Shown: positions 23,009-35,887 of the stretch, piece after piece
How the letters are laid out: each line of letters opens with the position of its first letter
Position numbering within the stretch: the first letter of the stretch is position 1
Assembly: GCF_003254395.2 (NCBI RefSeq)
Contig: NC_037644.1
Span: 2,225,001 to 2,289,000, forward strand
Direction of reading: 5' to 3'
Source of the DNA: Apis mellifera
Taxonomy: Eukaryota; Arthropoda; Insecta; Hymenoptera; Apidae
Length of the DNA stretch: 64,000 bases
The notes under the pieces: model-generated
Databases searched by the model: none
What the model saw: only the letters and a program-made list of their open reading frames with translations
Told to the model about the DNA's origin: nothing
Program-made: the position numbers and the translations under genes

Positions 23009-26000
23009 CTGCGTGCAATCAGTTCGATCGATAACGTGATGATCCGACAATAACCGTGACGCGCATACGTACCCCAATTAACATCGATATTTCACACACG
23101 CGTCTCTTATTACCCTTACTTTTATATTTCGTGCGATTAACGTAGCCGAGAATAAAGTTCGAAACGCTGAACTAGATCTTTCGTATATTTGATACACGTT
23201 CGTAATTGTAAATGTAAAAAAGATGGAATATAGAAAAATCGAAAGTAATTTAATTTTAATATTCTCGTTCAGATTAAATTTCATTTAATATATTATATTG
23301 AATTTTTTGATGGAATTGATCGTAATATAAAATATTGGAGCGTTGTTTAAGAAGATGATTAGTCAATGCTACCGTTTTAATGCATAAATATTAATTCCTT
23401 GTGTGCTGAATAATCCGACGCGAATCACTTGGCGTAGACGACACGCAATTCATAACGTCTATCACGGTTATAATATGCTGCTTTGCATGCTGTTCAAAAC
23501 ATCAATTAATTATCTTACGTGTTTGTATCGAGTGAAGATGGAAAAAACGTATTTTTCTAAATTGACTGGGTAAAATTAAAATTTTCTTTTTACGTATGCA
23601 CGTAAATGTATGTGTAATGTATTATGAAATTCACCGAACCGATCTAAGCATCCTTGGCGTAATAAAGGATTGATTAGTTAGAATTTCTGATGTTCGCTGG
23701 ATCCCGCAACGTACTGTGATAAAATATTCATCTCTGTTTGATGGCTGTTTAAAATATTAATTAATTATTTCGTATTTTGGCTATTGTTTTGTATGACCTC
23801 ATGTTATGTATAAAATACATAAAATATATAATACGTGTTTTCATTTGGAATATGTTCATTCTAAAGGATTAATTATTTAAAATTTCACGTGTTTATTCTG
23901 GGATACGTATTATTTAAAAATCGTAAATAAAATTTAAAGAGTATCATTTAAAACAAATATATATATACACGAAATGTATGTATATTTTAATTTGAAACGA
24001 ATAAAGCGCACAAACAATCAATTGATCATAATTTTATGCGCACTTTTTCCCCCGAAATCAAGAATAAAATATCAATTATAACAGTTATAGCTTATATAAT
24101 TGGAATTATTCTTTATAAATGTTTAATTAATAAATACAAATTAATAATGAGTGAAACGTGCATAAAACGTACGTGTTTATTTTATACAAATTTCCTATTT
24201 CTCTCCTGATTTAATTTTTTTCGATCAAAAATCAGTCAATTATAAGAGTTAAAAAATATATATAGTTTCATGTAACAAATTTTCAAAATGAAAATCCCCA
24301 TACGAATTCGATAATCATTTCTTCTCAAATTTCATGTCTAATCTAAAATAAAATATCTTTAATTAATTGATAATTAAAGGAGAATTCTTTTTTTTCTTGT
24401 TTGATTTGTGTGTCTCCGAAAAATAGATCAGCTTTCTCTCGGCAATTAAAATTAATTAGTTTGCAATTAAATCCTTCATCGTGGAAAAGGCAACTTATGA
24501 CGATTTCAATTGAAAATTACAAAATGGGATTTAATGAAACTGTTTGCCTTAATTACAATTCATAAGAATTCTTATTTTCTTTTCCTCTTTTTTTTTTTAT
24601 TCATTTTTAATCCAGTTTTGACTTCTTCTCTTTCACAATTGATATCAGTAACAAAATTTGAGAGATTCAATTAAACGATTATATTATTATTCTTGTATTA
24701 TTCTTTTTAAAAAAAAAAATTCTTTCGTCATTATAGTTATCATTATTAATTTTGATATTGAAACGTTCCATTATTCCAATTACGATAAAGTATTTTATTC
24801 TGTTACTCGAATTTCATCAATTTGATATTTACACACGATTATATATACTTTCAGTTGAACTAATGTTGAATCATTACAATTCAGTACAAAGTTAAGTAAA
24901 TTAATACGATGTCACAATGGCAAGTAAATGGAAATCTTTGTAATTATCGAAATAAAAATACGAAATAATTAAAGAATATGAAAATTATAAGAAAATATAT
25001 GGTTTAGAATCGTAGACATTAAAAAATATTGATATTGAATGTTACGAAACAGAAAAGGAATAAAGAAAAAATTTTGTTAATTTCCAGAATAAATAAAATT
25101 CGAGATTGTTTTATTATTCAGACATTTCTTTTCTTCCGTTATCAAGGATACGAGAGATTCTACGGTAATAAATTATTTTACAGAGAGGAATCTGTACTTA
25201 AACATAGAATTTAATAAAATAATTTATGAGAATCGAAATAGATTTCATTTATTTTATGCACAAGAGAACATTTCCTCTTGCGAGGGAGATTGATAAGAAG
25301 AATAAAAATAATAAAAAGAAGATTGGATCCAAATTTTTAATAAAATAATTAATCCTGAAAACGTGAGAGATTTAAAAAATGATAAAGGTTCTCTTCAAGC
25401 ATATTTATCTAATTTTGCAAAAGACATTTTAAATCCATTTTTTTTATTCTATTAATTAATATTCGCAAGCTGATGTAAAATTATTATTACAGAAAGATAT
25501 AAGAAAAATGGTATGAAACTATAAATGAATTTAAAAATTCAGAGTTTCTTTCTTTCTTTCGATGTATTTTTTTTATTACGTATCTTTATCTTGATTAAAA
25601 TTTATTAATTGTTACACGAGTTATACGATAATATTAAAAAAAAAATTTTAAAAGAACCTTGCGACAATCAAGGTTTTATTTTTCGAATAAATTACTTTCT
25701 GCGAAATTATTATAATCTTAAGATAATTAAATAATTCGTATTTGGATTTAATCAAATAACCTTTTCGCGAATCTTATCTTAACAAAGAAGAAAAAATAAT
25801 AATAATCGGAAAATTAAATTGAAATATATTGTTTTACAATATTTATTATATTCTTCCCAATTAAAAGAACACGATCGAGATCTCCAACTCGATTCACATT
25901 AAGAAGAATTAAATTATCCACGTAATATAATTTAAAAAAAGAACCTAATTAAATCTATCCTATTAATAATTTTAATAAGAACATTTATATCAAAGTTACC

Positions 26001-26428
26001 ATTTAAATACTTAAATTAAGAAAGAAAGAGAAAGACGATTGAAATCTTTAATTTGATTTACAATCCGATCGAACAGCCTTATTTTCACGTTCGAGTTTCC
26101 CCTCTTTCGATACTTTATACTCAATGACCGAATTCCCTTTCGTAAAAAACCTCCACCGTACGCGTATCCGACGAATTTTAAAAGTATTTTAAAAGGAACT
26201 TTTTCACCCGAATCCCTCTTTGACCATCCAATTAACAGTTCTGTCTGTTAATTAACACATTATACCAGAAACTGACTATACGTACACGTGTATATCTTAA
26301 ACGTATTCAATCAAGGATACATTCGAGGCGCGTACAATATATCGGGTGGAAACTCGATTTCGTCGAGAAATTCGAGTCCGCCTGAATGTATTATTAAATT
26401 GATATTATTAAATTACTGTTGATCTCAC
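23009..26428 (-). other. intron 5 of the carbonic anhydrase-related gene
   Basis: This is 3.4 kb of AT-rich sequence with many A and T runs. No coding exon, RNA gene or mobile element is recognised. Confidence 0.7.
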
Positions 26429-26495
26429 CTCCATATTTGATTTTATCCAGCTGCTCGGTGAATATTCGAAGCTCTGGATTCGAGAGGTCTCCAAC
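26429..26495 (-). CDS. carbonic anhydrase-related protein, exon 5
   Basis: This 67-base exon encodes residues 181-202 plus the first base of 203 (VGDLSNPELRIFTEQLDKI and onward). It corresponds to the VSDSSNPFLNRML segment of vertebrate CA10. The acceptor is CTTTCAG|GTT and the donor GGAG|GTGAGA. It is separated from exon 4 by a 106-base intron. Confidence 0.92.
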
Positions 26496-26601
26496 CTGAA
26501 AGGTTATATGTATATATATATGTATCGTTTATTTCGATCGTGTTACGATCTTTCGCGAAAGATCGAAAGGCGCGACGATCGATATTTAGCCAGATTGATA
26601 C

Positions 26602-26697
26602 CTGGAGAAGAAGGGACAACGCCACGATCCCCTGCGCCCGTTGTAACGCGTCCGAGAAGTTGTTGTAGAGTTGCGAGTTGAAGCCGAATATTTGCAA
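26602..26697 (-). CDS. carbonic anhydrase-related protein, exon 4
   Basis: This 32-codon exon encodes residues 149-180, starting LQIFGFNSQLYNNFSDALQR. The second residue, Gln150, stands where active carbonic anhydrases have the third zinc histidine (His119 of CA2, in ELHLVHW). Vertebrate CA10 also has Gln here. The acceptor is GTTTCGAAACAG|TTG and the donor CCAG|GTATCA. Confidence 0.94.
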
Positions 26698-28074
26698 CTG
26701 TTTCGAAACAAAAATTGAAACAATCGAATTAGTAAATGAAATAATTAGTCAAATAGAAGTAGAAGTAAGGAGTTGATACAGTTTTTCAAAATATGAATTG
26801 AAACGAGTTTTTGAATAACTTGTGGAATGTTTTCTTTTTTTTATGCTACATCGATTTAGAAGTATTTTAAAAGTGTAATTCAAAGAACGAATACAGAGAG
26901 AAAAGTAAATAAAATGAGACTTGAGCAATGTAATGCTTTCAAGTAGTTTAGTGGTATATGTAGTCAGACATAGTAGTAAAAGTAAGTGATGGGACGAATA
27001 TTTGAAATATTTAAAAAAAAATCAAAAAATGAATTAAGGAATTTTTTTAAATATGAATAATCTGATATTTGGGATACGACTAATAATATAATAAATAACA
27101 CGATATTCCGTTGAAAATAAATTCCATTTGAAAATAACAAAGTAATACATTTAATATAATAAAACTTTCAAGTTAGTTTGAGGCGTGAATAATTCGATCG
27201 AGCTTTCGTGTCATTTATAATACAAATTGAATAACAGATTGCTACAAGAGTATCGATTCCTAAGTTTCGTTAAAATAATAAAATAAAGTTAGCTCAAATA
27301 TTTAAATCCTCAAAGGAATATTCAGCTTAACAGATGATGCGTATATAACTCTGTCGGATTAAATAGTAAAAGCTGTCTTTAAGAGGATCCATTCTACTTA
27401 AAATGTGAAGCGATGAAATGGTTAACTGCTGATGAATGTTCCAACGAGAAAATGATCTCTGATTAAATAAAAGTCATCGATAAGTCGAGAAACACCAAGT
27501 TTTCATCCATCGATAAAATTTCTCAACAAAATTCCAACTTCAAGATTTCCCTTTTATTCCCCTCGAATGGAATTATATATTTATTATCAATTAATAAAAA
27601 AAAAAAAAAGAAAAAAGAAAGTACTTTTCGAAATTTTGAAAAAAAAAAAAAAATATCTCCATGCATCGATTCAAAAGCCATTCATTCGTTCTTGCGTTTT
27701 AAAATATAAAATTTTATTTCGTAATCGCTAGTGCAAAAAAGGCGTACAAATAATATCCCGACATACACAAATTTCCCCGCCCGATATAATAAATATCATG
27801 CATTGCCTCTTTCCGGATTTTTCCATTTCCCAACTTTTTTCGATACATCGAACTACTCGATTTTATTCGTTTCTTGCTACGAGGGACATTCCTCATAACA
27901 AAAACAAAATTTTATCGTTTCGACAATTGATCCCGGTTGCCTCGAGCACGTTTTCGAAACGTTTTTTTCCGCCGGCGAATAACAATAAAACTTTTCGAAA
28001 AAATTCCCTCGATCTACGATTTTTCCAAATATGATGAAAAATAATTCTCGCGACGAGGCCAAATTTTCGCGCTC

Positions 28075-28100
28075 AATAATAATAATAATAATAATAATAA
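28075..28100. repeat. (AAT)n microsatellite
   Basis: An uninterrupted trinucleotide run lies inside intron 3. Confidence 0.93.
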
Positions 28101-28366
28101 AACGAAAGAAATTCGAAAAAGAAATATTACTCGAATAAACCTACTCACACACACATATATATATATATATTGGGAAAGTTTCATAATTTTTTCAAATTCC
28201 GTGTCGGCCAACTTTTCCCCAACGTCGATGTTGAGCAGACTGGCAAACTGTTAAAAGCTATACGTTTTCGCGGGCTGCACGTATATCGCGATTGTATACC
28301 GGTAACCCAGTTCGCTAGTTCTGACCCAGTTCGAAGATTAATACTTCGAACGAGTGAAACGGGAGT

Positions 28367-28449
28367 GAAAAAAAAAAGGGAGAGAGAGAGAAGAGAAGAG
28401 AAAAGAAGAAAGAAAGAGGAGAAGGAGGAGGAGGAGAGGAAAAAAAAAA
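28367..28449 (+). repeat. 83-base homopurine tract
   Basis: Every base from 28367 to 28449 on the plus strand is A or G, made of A runs, GA repeats and GGA repeats. On the strand of the host gene it reads as a long pyrimidine tract. Confidence 0.95.
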
Positions 28450-29176
28450 TAGAAGACGTGCTTTCACGTTAATCAGTTTCAGTTACGTGATCAAGTGAAT
28501 AAAAGTCGTTCTAATCGACGAGTATAAGAATCCGGATAGACGGTTCGGATACGTATCGCTGATGATCGATAATCGGACGTCTGGTAGGGCTAGGCCTTCG
28601 ATAGAAACTGATACCCACTCGGCCACTCGATCCATGGATTATCCAAGTTAAGTTAGATAGAGCGAAGTAGTTAACGTGTCGCTTCGAGTCTTTTTTCAAG
28701 ACCAACATTATTCGTTCCCCTCCCTTTCTTATTTCTCTTCCATTTCTCCTCGAAATTGAATTTCCGCTCTTTTTCAATAACTTGAAACTGTTATTTATAA
28801 TGAAACATGTATGTATATATTTACGTGAAAAATTTTTTAAAATCCTGAAAATAAGATAAATACGGATTTTTAGCTTTGCCACGTGGAAGATTTTTCAGAA
28901 GATGAATGATGACTGAATAAAGCGTTAATGTTTAATTTATTTTACTCTTCTAAAAATTAATTATTCCTCCATCTGTACTCTTTCTTTCCTTTTCCTTTTT
29001 TTTTCAGATACTTCGTTAAAGAAATTAAAAAAAAAAAAAGAGAAACGAATAGTTTATCGTATAAATATTTTCTACCTCCGTAAATAATCATAGAAATTTT
29101 GCATAAGTAATTACAACACAGTATTGGCGTTTATCGCTTGCATTATTAAATTATTGACGTAACTCATCCACTATTA

Positions 29177-29211
29177 ATGATAATAATAATAATAATAATG
29201 ATGATGATGAA
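29177..29211. repeat. compound (AAT)n(ATG)n microsatellite
   Basis: A run of AAT units passes directly into ATG units, inside intron 3. Confidence 0.9.
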
Positions 29212-30148
29212 TTGATGGTCTCGTTAACCGTAACAAAATTCATAAATTATATCTCTGTACAGGATTAGCGAACTTCATTATATGGCGCGCCATGAAGAGA
29301 TTCGAATTAGATTTGAATTTAAATTTAAAGTATAATTCTATTTAAAACACGAAAACGCGAATAATTGGCAATGATGCTGGCACTATCTGCTGCATCATCA
29401 ATATATATATATATATCATTATCCCATTCAGTCTATTCCCCCGTTCATGCTATTTGCCATGTTACGTCTAATCCAATTAGATGTGACAGTTCTAATCAAT
29501 AACGAAAATTCACGTACATTATCGATTGTGTCAGAAGGGCAAGGGGAGGGAACTTGGCGTATCAAATATGATAAGCCCAATTTCTTATCTATCAATTATT
29601 TCCAACTAACAATTTATATTAAATTATCCGATACACCGTAAATAGTGTACACTGATGAATATTCATTGCAACATCCAAACAATTTTCAAACAAATTTATG
29701 TCAGCTCTTCGAGACTCGAAGAAGAATCTGCGAAAAGTAGTACGACCAAATCATGTCTCAGACGTTATCCATCTGTCTAAAGAATTTCTAAGATTTTAAC
29801 GAGAATTTTATTTTGTAAAAAGAAAAAGATATTCGTGACACAATCTATGATATTCGAAACCGAATCGATTGGACAGACACATCGGTGAAAATTGGAAAAT
29901 GTTTTTTTTTTTAAAAGAATTTAAACAGCAATTAGAGTTCAATTTCGACGAATTGTTTCCCTTTCGTGATACGCGTTTAAAAGGGAAATTTGGAGCAAAT
30001 TTGAAAAAAAAACAAATATTCTACTCTTTCTCCCCTCTGAATCGTATCTCAAATAAAACCACATAATCGTTAATCGTGTATGGAAAACGATTTTATCTTA
30101 TCTTGCCACAACAACAACGCTTTATACGCTTTTTAAAAACGCACTCAC

Positions 30149-30477
30149 CTCAGCGGGGAACGCGTGCCCGTCCACGGTGTGCTCGCTTCCGGTCCGATCA
30201 TCCAATCCAAAATGCAAATGTATCTCGTGGAACTGGTACCGATAACTCAACGGGCCGCCAGATATGTTGACCGGGTGGCGCGTGTCGTTGTCCACGGCGA
30301 ACACCACGCTGTGGCCCGTGTTTGCCAGCACACCGCCCACCCTGTGCTTGTCCACGTGAAGGGGTTGCAGGTTCGGGTCGAAGAGGAGCCTGGACGGCTC
30401 CAGGTTCACCGGCGATTGACGTCTGCCCTTGTGGCACAGCCACCAATCCGGATTGATGAGACCCCAGAACCCGGGAC
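30149..30477 (-). CDS. carbonic anhydrase-related protein, exon 3
   Basis: This 329-base exon encodes residues 39-148, the first half of the CA domain. It has GFWGLINPDWWLC, RRQSPVNLE, VNISGGPLSYRY, EIHLHFG and GSEHTVDGHAFPAE, all in family order. The zinc histidines H125 and H127 are both present, whereas vertebrate CA10 has Arg at the first (EIRLHFG). One N-glycosylation sequon (N109-I-S) lies within VNISGG. The acceptor is TTTCGAAG|GTC and the donor GAG|GTGAGT. Start and end phases match exons 2 and 4. Confidence 0.96.
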
Positions 30478-31063
30478 CTTCGAAATCCCGAGGATCGATT
30501 AAACGAAAATTAAGCGATTTTTCGAGCATCGATCTCGAAATTTTCGAGCCAAGGATCTCGACTTGTCGAAAGGATCGAGGAGAAATTATTTGACGATCGG
30601 GAGTTTTCTTCGGGGAGTTTAGACTTGTGTGCAAGTCGGAACGTGAAAAATTGGACGTGTTTGGAAACATTGGAAGGAGGATAATTTATTTATGAGAAGG
30701 AATATGTTGTTCGCCGTGTTTTGGAAAGTTTGGGCATCTTGTTCGAAAATATCGAGAAATGTGCAACTATTTTTCTATAAAACGAATAGCGGTGGATTTT
30801 TAGAGTTTTGGAGAGTAAAAAGAAAACGATTTGACAAAAAAATTCCTGTATTTTGGAACAATTTCCAAATTTGTACGAAAAATATATTCTTTTGTTCAAC
30901 GGATTGAGAAATAATTTTAAATTTTGAAATAAGAAGGAAACGCAAGAAAAACTGAATGGAGAAAGAGATGAGAATGTTTAAAAAAGCGAAAATAAATAAT
31001 AAGATCGATAGAAGAAACGAAACGTGTCTTTCTATTAATTGACACGAGTATGGAATCCCTTAC

Positions 31064-31114
31064 CGGAAATACCGTCATAGGTCCACCATTCCTCCCAGCT
31101 GACGGGCCTAGATT
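31064..31114 (-). CDS. carbonic anhydrase-related protein, exon 2
   Basis: This 51-base exon encodes residues 22-39 (split codons at both ends), with the motif SWEEWWTYDGIS leading into GPGFWG of exon 3. The WWTYDG stretch is the typical N-terminal edge of CA10-like proteins (WWAYK in human). The acceptor is CTATTTGCAG|AAT and the donor CCG|GTAAGG. Confidence 0.92.
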
Positions 31115-31618
31115 CTGCAAATAGTTCATTATCAAGAATCCGCACGATGTCACTTATGCGACAGCAGTCCTTAACCTAGAACTAGTTGCAGCGAGTCGAG
31201 TGGCAAGGATATTCGGCCACACTCCACCGAATAACGAGCCACTCGTCTCAATTATACACTTTCTTGCTATAGTCTGTCTCGAGTCAATTGTCCGCTTCAA
31301 GGTCACTTCCACAACGGCTCTCTTTAACTATTTTCTTTTTTCCTTCACAAGACGAGACTAGAAGCTCGCACTTCCGATGGAAACGAGCCAAAATATCTTC
31401 CAACTTTGACACGTCAATTAACTCCAACTATAGCATCGACACGTGTTATGGTTTTAACGAAAGATCAAAGTACGATAAAAATTCCGTGTGTATTAATATT
31501 ATATCATTATTCATTGGAACATTCTCGAGAAGAAAGAAAGAAAGATCATCGAAACAATTCGAGCGGAAGAGGTTAAGAACTACTTTGGGAAAAAAAGAAG
31601 AAAATGACCCGGATGTAC

Positions 31619-31682
31619 CTTGTATAAGGACGATCACGAACACTCCCCAGACGCCCAGGAAGACGGAACTGAACGGGGCCAT
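31619..31682 (-). CDS. carbonic anhydrase-related protein, exon 1 (signal peptide)
   Basis: This exon encodes residues 1-21 and the first base of codon 22. The start MAPFSSVFLGVWGVFVIVLI is a compact hydrophobic signal peptide. The donor CAAG|GTACAT leaves one base that joins AA of exon 2 to give Glu22, so the phase agrees. The Met is chosen because it begins the hydrophobic stretch. A further upstream leader exon is likely; CGCAG at 31691-31695 could be its acceptor. Confidence 0.82.
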
Positions 31683-31943
31683 TCCTAGGACTGCGCGGTC
31701 TTCGTCAATTGGGCATCATTCGGCTCGATTCTACGGGGCAAAAGAGAGAGAGGACACGATACCGGTCGATCTTCAACAAAAAGTATATATATATATATAT
31801 ACAATCATCGAATCGTTCCTCCCACGTGGTGAGGAACCTCGCCTTTATCTGTTTATCCGTTTCCTCGCGACCCTCGAGAATCGAGATCGATCCAAAAAAC
31901 GCGACCACTCCACTCGAAACGAAAGCAACGAACTTTGCGAGCG

Positions 31944-31966
31944 AAGAGAGAGAGAGAGAGAGAGAA
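31944..31966. repeat. (GA)n microsatellite
   Basis: An imperfectly started GA run of about eleven units lies upstream of the carbonic anhydrase-related start codon. Confidence 0.93.
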
Positions 31967-32208
31967 GATGTCCTGTCTCGACGATAAGAAGGAGACACAC
32001 CGCGATTCGATCGATCCGAGTCTTTGGACTTTTAATTAGCCATCACGTCGATTCGAGAAAGCCGGAACAACGAGGGGAAAGGGACGCGTGTCGTGGGCGA
32101 TAAGGGAGAAAGAAAAGACAAATCTGCAGTCATCGTGGTTGTCGCATGGCAGAAGGGGAGAAGGATGCTCGAGAGGGGATCGTGAGATTCTCTTGCTCGA
32201 ATATCTCT

Positions 32209-32229
32209 CCCCCTCCCCCTCCCCCTCCC
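32209..32229 (-). other. potential G-quadruplex
   Basis: The minus strand reads GGG, then three GGGGG tracts, each separated by a single A. Four G-tracts with one-base loops is a very strong quadruplex pattern. It is on the coding strand about 530 bases upstream of the carbonic anhydrase-related ATG. Confidence 0.85.
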
Positions 32230-32699
32230 ACTCTCCGGTGGCCCATTCTGCGTTAGAGCCCACTCCACCCCGTTCCAACGCCACTCTACACCAGGCCTCT
32301 GTGTTCTTAGGTCAGGAAAACTCGAGTAGAGGCACCCTTCGAAAGTCGTCGATCGATCGATTCGATCTCGCTCTCCTCCACGACCAACGAGTGTCTCTAA
32401 CCTACAACCAGAACTTCCACCAGCCGGGAAGATAAGAGGCACTCGGCAAGTGCGATGACTCGGCTCTCTCTCATTGGGATATGCCTCTCGTTTTTCTTCC
32501 CGCCGGGGAAGAAACGTCTACCATTTCCCTTCCACGATTATGATCGTTCGTTTCGTTTACTATTATCGATCGATACACGATGCATGATGTATCCTTTCCT
32601 CTCGCTGGAATTAATTTCTTTCTTTCTCTTTCGAATATTTCTACCATCTCGATACTTGTAAGAGGAGATAAACCTATCTCTGCTGTTCGTGTATAGTTT

Positions 32700-34900
32700 G
32701 AATTTATGACGAGTTTCATTGACGAGTTACTATTTACAACGTCTCTCTGTACCTCGCTTGTTTGTTGGAATTTTTATAACCTCCAAGATTCGGTATCTAT
32801 CGGGGGAGTCGCATTAGCGGCGAAACGTTACTTGCTGCAATGCCTCTTTGCCGTAGGGCCATGTAAAGTAATGGATATACGCGTGCGTCTTTGACGTTAC
32901 GTTTCGTGGATGGGATCAAAGCGCGCACATTTTTCATGCGACTATTCGTCAGATAGGGAAACGTAAGCAAGATAAAGGTTAGGGCGGATGTACTCACGAA
33001 ATATTATTTTCTATCGCGTTCGAGAGATCGATGTCTCTTCCTCCTTCTAATCGATACATATTAAAATAATTCGAGCAGAATAATGCTTGTTCAGTGTCCG
33101 TTAAATTAGTACGTCTTATCTCTATCGATTTTCATTGAAATGATATCAAAGGGAATGGTATACGGTTCAATCTTGTTCGTTGAATTAGAATCATTGAATA
33201 TTTAAAATTATGCAGTTTCGTTTAATTAATATAATATAATTTCTCGATTCTAAATGTTATTTTCGAGCAAAATTTAGTTTTGATTCTTTGAAAATTTTTC
33301 ATAATTATTTCTTCTTACACGTGTGCTTTTCTTCTTTTAAAAAAATCTCAAAATTCGTATCAGTCTTTAACAGTAGTTTAGGATCTATAATGTATTTTTA
33401 GAAAATATTTTTTTTTTTTTGAATATCTGAGATGAAATAGAATATTTTTTCAAAACCGACTGGAATTTTGCATTAAAGGATCGTCGAAGAACGTTTCTCA
33501 ACTTTAAACTCGTAAAATGAGTCTTTGATGTTAGGTATCCAAGTAGGTAAACAACACGTCAGGTTTCTGTAATAATGGAGAAGGTATAGAAGACACTGCG
33601 TTCTATGGATTAGTTTTAACTTTCATTTTAGATTTATATCACACCACATTTATTATCCGTTTCTCTCTCTATTTCTTCTCCCTGTATTTTATTTTCTTCT
33701 TCAAAGTATCTTTCTTTAAATGTAAATATGTTTTTGAACAATGCTATGACTTTCTTGTCATTCAATTATTTTTTCAAAATGTATGAAAAATCTAGGATTT
33801 TCTTCTGAGATCTGTTTCATTGAGAATTGATCAAATATAGATCACTAATATAGAAAATATATATTGAATTACACAGATATAAATTGAAGATTAACAAGGC
33901 ATTACTGAATCGAGTATTTCCTAAAGTTTGTAGACTCATAAAATTATCACAGTATATATATATATCCTCTGAGAGTATCATACCAGCTACTGAAGATAGT
34001 ACTCCAAACTTTAAATTTTATTATATATAATATAATCATTAAAAGTATGGAATGAAAAGTTGAAAGTATATATTCCATCTAATACTAAAAGAGCAAATCT
34101 CTTAAGGAAGAAAAAAAATAATTATTTTTTTAAATTTTCTCCTTTCTTAATTCTCGTTTTTATCGTATCGTGGACCTCGAAGAAACAGCGAATATAATAA
34201 ATGATCGTTTAATTACACGAATTGGTATAATAATAATCAGGATTCTAAAAATTATTAAAAGTTATATTCTATATTATAGAATATATAGAATATTTAGTTA
34301 GCAGTTTGAAGATGGACGAAATATCTGTTTCGACCAACGATCATTAGTCGTTTATGAATAAAGTGGGATTACGAATGCCACATACCTTCAGGATAAACGA
34401 CATATAATACACCGAAGTCATCATATCAATTAGTTTAAATAATCGCTTTAATTTCGTTGATGACGAAACACGAACGAACAAAAATTTATAACTTCGATTA
34501 AATTTTTAATTTACAGAATAAATATATTTAATTGAAACGAAATTTAATATTCGTACTCTAAATTTCCTTTTTTTTTTTTTTCGTTTTGAATGTTTTTCCC
34601 TGAAATTACAATTGCTATTCACTATATTTCATTTTATTTTATTCTATCGTGTTGATCAATTTTTAAAATTCGATCAAGTGTGAAAAAAAATCTTTATTAT
34701 CTCGTTTTTTTTTAATTTCGTATGAAATTAATTATAAATTATTAATCGATTCTAAAAACACGAATAACCCAAAAAGTAAGACTGTAATATACATCAATAA
34801 TTAATCAATATCATTAATTTCTACATCTCAATCTAAAAATTAATCATATCGAGCATCACATTTTGTTTAAATAAATTAATCATAACTCGACGTATACGTC
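32700..34900. other. AT-rich non-coding stretch
   Basis: This lies upstream of the carbonic anhydrase-related coding exons. No exon, RNA gene or mobile element is recognised. It has frequent A and T runs and a short TA run near 33954-33964. Confidence 0.5.
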
Positions 34901-35585
34901 TTCGTCCCAATACCGTTTGACAAATCTCGTATCGGAAATGAATCAAGCGGAACGAAACAGGGGATTGGGATTCGAGCTTCTCTTGCTTCATCTTTAATTA
35001 GACCCTATCGGATCACGGCTGATCCCGTTGGATTTATTACAAAGACCCTATGATAGTCGACGGAGTTTAATCGAGCGAGCCTCTCTCCTCTCGTTCGATT
35101 GCGCCTCTCGAACACAATTATCAACTCTATGGATTTTTGTGCGGTGCCTCGTTGGGAGCTTCGATTCACGCTCGAAATGCTACCACCACCGGTTTTAATT
35201 CGTTGGGGATACCCGTTACCCGAAGAGCGAAGAGAGAGGGGAAAAAAAAAAAAAAAAACACTGAAGACCCTTTTTAACCCGTGTGTCTGAAGAGTAGCGG
35301 CTGAAACGGGTCCCGCTTGAGACAACGAAAGGGAACAATTAGCGAAATCTTACCCCAAGCTCGAGTGCAACGACTCGACGACTCACGAGTTTAGGCCCCT
35401 CCGATCCTTACGTCCTCATGAATGTCCGGGATCAATCCTTTGTCCTTCCTCTACTCTTGGAAAACGGCCAAGGAATATAAGCACGTACAAGAAGGATGAA
35501 TCGAGTATATCACTTGTATTATCGTGACGGTGCATCGTACACATTATCCGTGCACACACTCGCGAAAATGTATATACGTATATAC

Positions 35586-35586
<1 letters not shown>

Positions 35587-35628
<42 letters not shown>
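35587..35628. repeat. (TA)21 microsatellite
   Basis: A pure 42-base TA run, flanked by interrupted TATATACG units from 35571 and TACATACG to the right. Confidence 0.96.
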
Positions 35629-35632
<4 letters not shown>

Positions 35633-35861
35633 CGTATGTACAGGTAATATCCTGTCCGGTCGAACGATCGATCGTGGGGTCGTGGTTTAGATCGAGACGA
35701 TCCCTGGTTTAGGTCGCGGCCGATTGACGCGCGTGACGTCACGGGTACCGATCCATGACTCTCGAGGGTGACGGAGAAAGATCAAACGAGCAAACGAAGA
35801 AACGATGGAAAAGCGTGGACGAGGAGGCTCGTGGGAAAGACAGAGGCGAGCGTATAGGGTC

Positions 35862-35887
35862 GCGAGCGAGCGAGCGAGCGAGCGAGC
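35862..35887. repeat. (GCGA)n microsatellite
   Basis: About six and a half units of a GC-rich tetranucleotide, unusual against the mostly A/T or GA microsatellites of the window. Confidence 0.92.

Larger units (their letters stand above)
26698..30148 (-). other. intron 3 of the carbonic anhydrase-related gene
   Basis: This is 3.45 kb. It contains an (AAT)n run, an 83-base homopurine tract and a GC-richer patch at about 28200-28680. No in-phase exon was found. Confidence 0.7.
16097..31682 (-). other. gene span: secreted carbonic anhydrase-related protein, CA10/CA11 type, eight coding exons
   Basis: Eight exons on the minus strand join in consistent phase to give 404 residues, or 297 residues without the doubtful last exon. 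All introns are GT-AG, with lengths of about 504, 586, 3451, 106, 3420, 5411 and 893 bases. The protein starts with a signal peptide and continues with an alpha-carbonic anhydrase fold that reads through to NIDFNVQ, matching NINFSLQ near the end of vertebrate CA10. Two zinc histidines are present (H125 and H127 in HLHFG), while the third position is Gln (Q150, in LQIFGFN), as in vertebrate CA10 (VQLIHYN). Loss of a zinc ligand is the hallmark of acatalytic CA-related proteins. CA10 and CA11 are secreted or surface-associated, brain-enriched, and in vertebrates bind neurexins. A similar role here is inference from family membership. Confidence 0.93.

Noticed and set aside
31288..32103. 271-codon plus-strand open frame
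   Set aside because: It overlaps exon 1 of the carbonic anhydrase-related gene on the opposite strand, is basic and low-complexity, and includes GA-repeat-derived residues.
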